DNA from: Geopseudomonas aromaticivorans
GTDB taxonomy: Bacteria > Pseudomonadota > Gammaproteobacteria > Pseudomonadales > Pseudomonadaceae
Direction of reading: 5' to 3'
Assembly: GCF_019097855.1 (NCBI RefSeq)
Contig: NZ_JAHRGL010000040.1
Span: forward strand, 62,001 to 126,000
DNA length: 64,000 bases
Positions 63,135 to 64,000 of this stretch are shown one piece after another (position 1 is the stretch's first letter; each line of letters begins with the position of its first letter). The notes below the pieces were generated by a model. It had not been told where the DNA came from, ran no database searches, and was given only the letters and a program-made list of their open reading frames with translations. The translations under genes and the position numbers were made by a program.

Positions 63135-64000
63135 ATGGCCAGCCAAGACATCATCGCCCGTTCCGCCACCACCACGCCGATGCCGCAGGTACGCCAGGTC
63201 GGTGAGGTGGCCAAGCTGATCGATACCTCCAAGTGCATCGGCTGCAAGGCCTGCCAGGTCGCCTGCTCGGAGTGGAACGAGCTGCGCGACGAGGTCGGCC
63301 ACAACGCCGGCGTCTACGACAACCCCAACGACCTCAGCGCCGACTCCTGGACGCTGATGCGCTTCACCGAGTACGAGAACCCCACCAGCGGCAACCTGGA
63401 GTGGCTGATCCGCAAGGACGGCTGCATGCACTGCGCCGACCCCGGCTGCCTCAAGGCCTGTCCGAGCCCGGGGGCGATCGTCAAATACGCCAACGGCATC
63501 GTCGACTTCAACCAGGACAAGTGCATCGGCTGCGGCTACTGCGTGACCGGCTGTCCGTTCGATATCCCGCGCATCTCGCAGAAGGACCACAAGGCCTACA
63601 AGTGCACCCTGTGTTCTGACCGCGTGGCGGTGGGTCTTGAGCCGGCGTGCGTGAAGACCTGTCCGACCGGTGCCATCGTGTTCGGCAGCAAGGAGGACAT
63701 GCAGGAGCATGCGGCGGGGCGCATCGCCGACCTCAAGGAGCGCGGCTTCGACCAGGCCGGGCTGTACGACCCGGACGGCGTCGGCGGCACCCATGTGATG
63801 TACGTGCTGCACCACGCCGACCAGCCGTCGCTGTACGCCGGGTTGCCCGATGAGCCTGTGATCAGCCCGCTGGTCAGCCTGTGGAAAGGCATCGCCAAGC
63901 CGCTGGCACTGCTGGCCATGGGGGCCACCGTGCTGGCCGGCTTCTTCCACTACGTGCGGGTCGGTCCGAACCGGGTGGACGAGGAGCAGGACTCCGGCGA
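63135..64000 (+). CDS. fdnH: Formate dehydrogenase-N beta subunit (3' end outside window)
   Basis: Iron-sulfur subunit that passes electrons from FdnG to the membrane gamma subunit. 288 codons are present with no stop before the window edge. Four ferredoxin-type cysteine clusters are visible, starting with Cys34-x2-Cys37-x2-Cys40-x3-Cys44 ([11 protein letters not shown]), then [26 protein letters not shown] and CTLCSDRV...ACVKTCP. A C-terminal membrane helix follows (about 252-272, [19 protein letters not shown]). Since E. coli FdnH has 294 residues, probably only a few to about twenty residues are missing. Confidence 0.95.
   Translation, partial: MASQDIIARSATTTPMPQVRQVGEVAKLIDTSKCIGCKACQVACSEWNELRDEVGHNAGVYDNPNDLSADSWTLMRFTEYENPTSGNLEWLIRKDGCMHCADPGCLKACPSPGAIVKYANGIVDFNQDKCIGCGYCVTGCPFDIPRISQKDHKAYKCTLCSDRVAVGLEPACVKTCPTGAIVFGSKEDMQEHAAGRIADLKERGFDQAGLYDPDGVGGTHVMYVLHHADQPSLYAGLPDEPVISPLVSLWKGIAKPLALLAMGATVLAGFFHYVRVGPNRVDEEQDSG

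Overview
The window is high-GC, densely coded chromosomal DNA from a Pseudomonas species. Gene content and order match, from memory, the P. aeruginosa stretch running from rhlB/yejK through valS-holC-pepA-lptFG, queA-tgt-yajC-secDF, suhB-trmJ-cysE, iscRSUA-hscBA-fdx-iscX, ndk-rlmN-pilF-rodZ-ispG-hisS-yfgM-bamB to der. It is mostly core genome. I see no prophage, insertion sequence, CRISPR array or rRNA. All gene-free gaps are shorter than 300 bases.

Layout. 1-4.9 kb: iron uptake, with a TonB-dependent receptor (PiuA-like) and a PepSY-flavodoxin-reductase fusion (PiuB-like) behind a candidate Fur box. 4.9-19.6 kb: single genes and small operons on both strands: RNA helicase rhlB, esterase, asparaginase-domain protein, GIY-YIG protein, PPK2-like kinase, nucleoid protein yejK, an MFS carrier coupled to a 40-residue membrane peptide, a TAXI binding protein, an amino-acid permease, an IMPACT protein, rlmF, a stomatin/NfeD pair, and nhaD with a small winged-helix gene. 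19.7-25.1 kb: valS, then the pepA-holC-unknown operon, all on the minus strand. 25.2-27.4 kb: lptF-lptG on the plus strand. 27.4-33.2 kb: an unknown lipoprotein, an RDD membrane protein, tRNA-Leu(CAA) and the ackA-pta acetate pathway on the minus strand. 33.4-56.6 kb: a long run of plus-strand housekeeping operons for queuosine, Sec secretion, cysteine and Fe-S cluster assembly, pilus, isoprenoid and outer-membrane assembly, interrupted only by suhB. 56.8-59.9 kb: a flavoprotein and a two-gene transporter operon on the minus strand. 60.0 kb to the end: formate dehydrogenase-N. The alpha subunit contains an in-frame selenocysteine UGA with a SECIS hairpin. The beta subunit is cut by the window edge.

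How the genes work together. cysE makes O-acetylserine for cysteine, which IscS uses as sulfur donor. The isc products build Fe-S clusters used by Fdx, IspG, RlmN and formate dehydrogenase, all encoded here. SecDF-YajC, LptFG, BamB and PilF serve envelope assembly. AckA-Pta interconverts acetyl-CoA and acetate with ATP. PiuA/PiuB supply iron.

The most unusual non-coding feature is a dispersed, non-coding two-hairpin repeat. Two copies are 85 bp, one is 100 bp with a 15-bp insertion, and one is a diverged 86-bp copy whose stems keep pairing through paired base changes. A larger relative lies at 16.3 kb. Other points of interest are the recoded UGA, a perfect 20-bp palindrome between yejK and the MFS gene, a hairpin covering the holC ribosome binding site, and several conserved-looking genes of unknown function.
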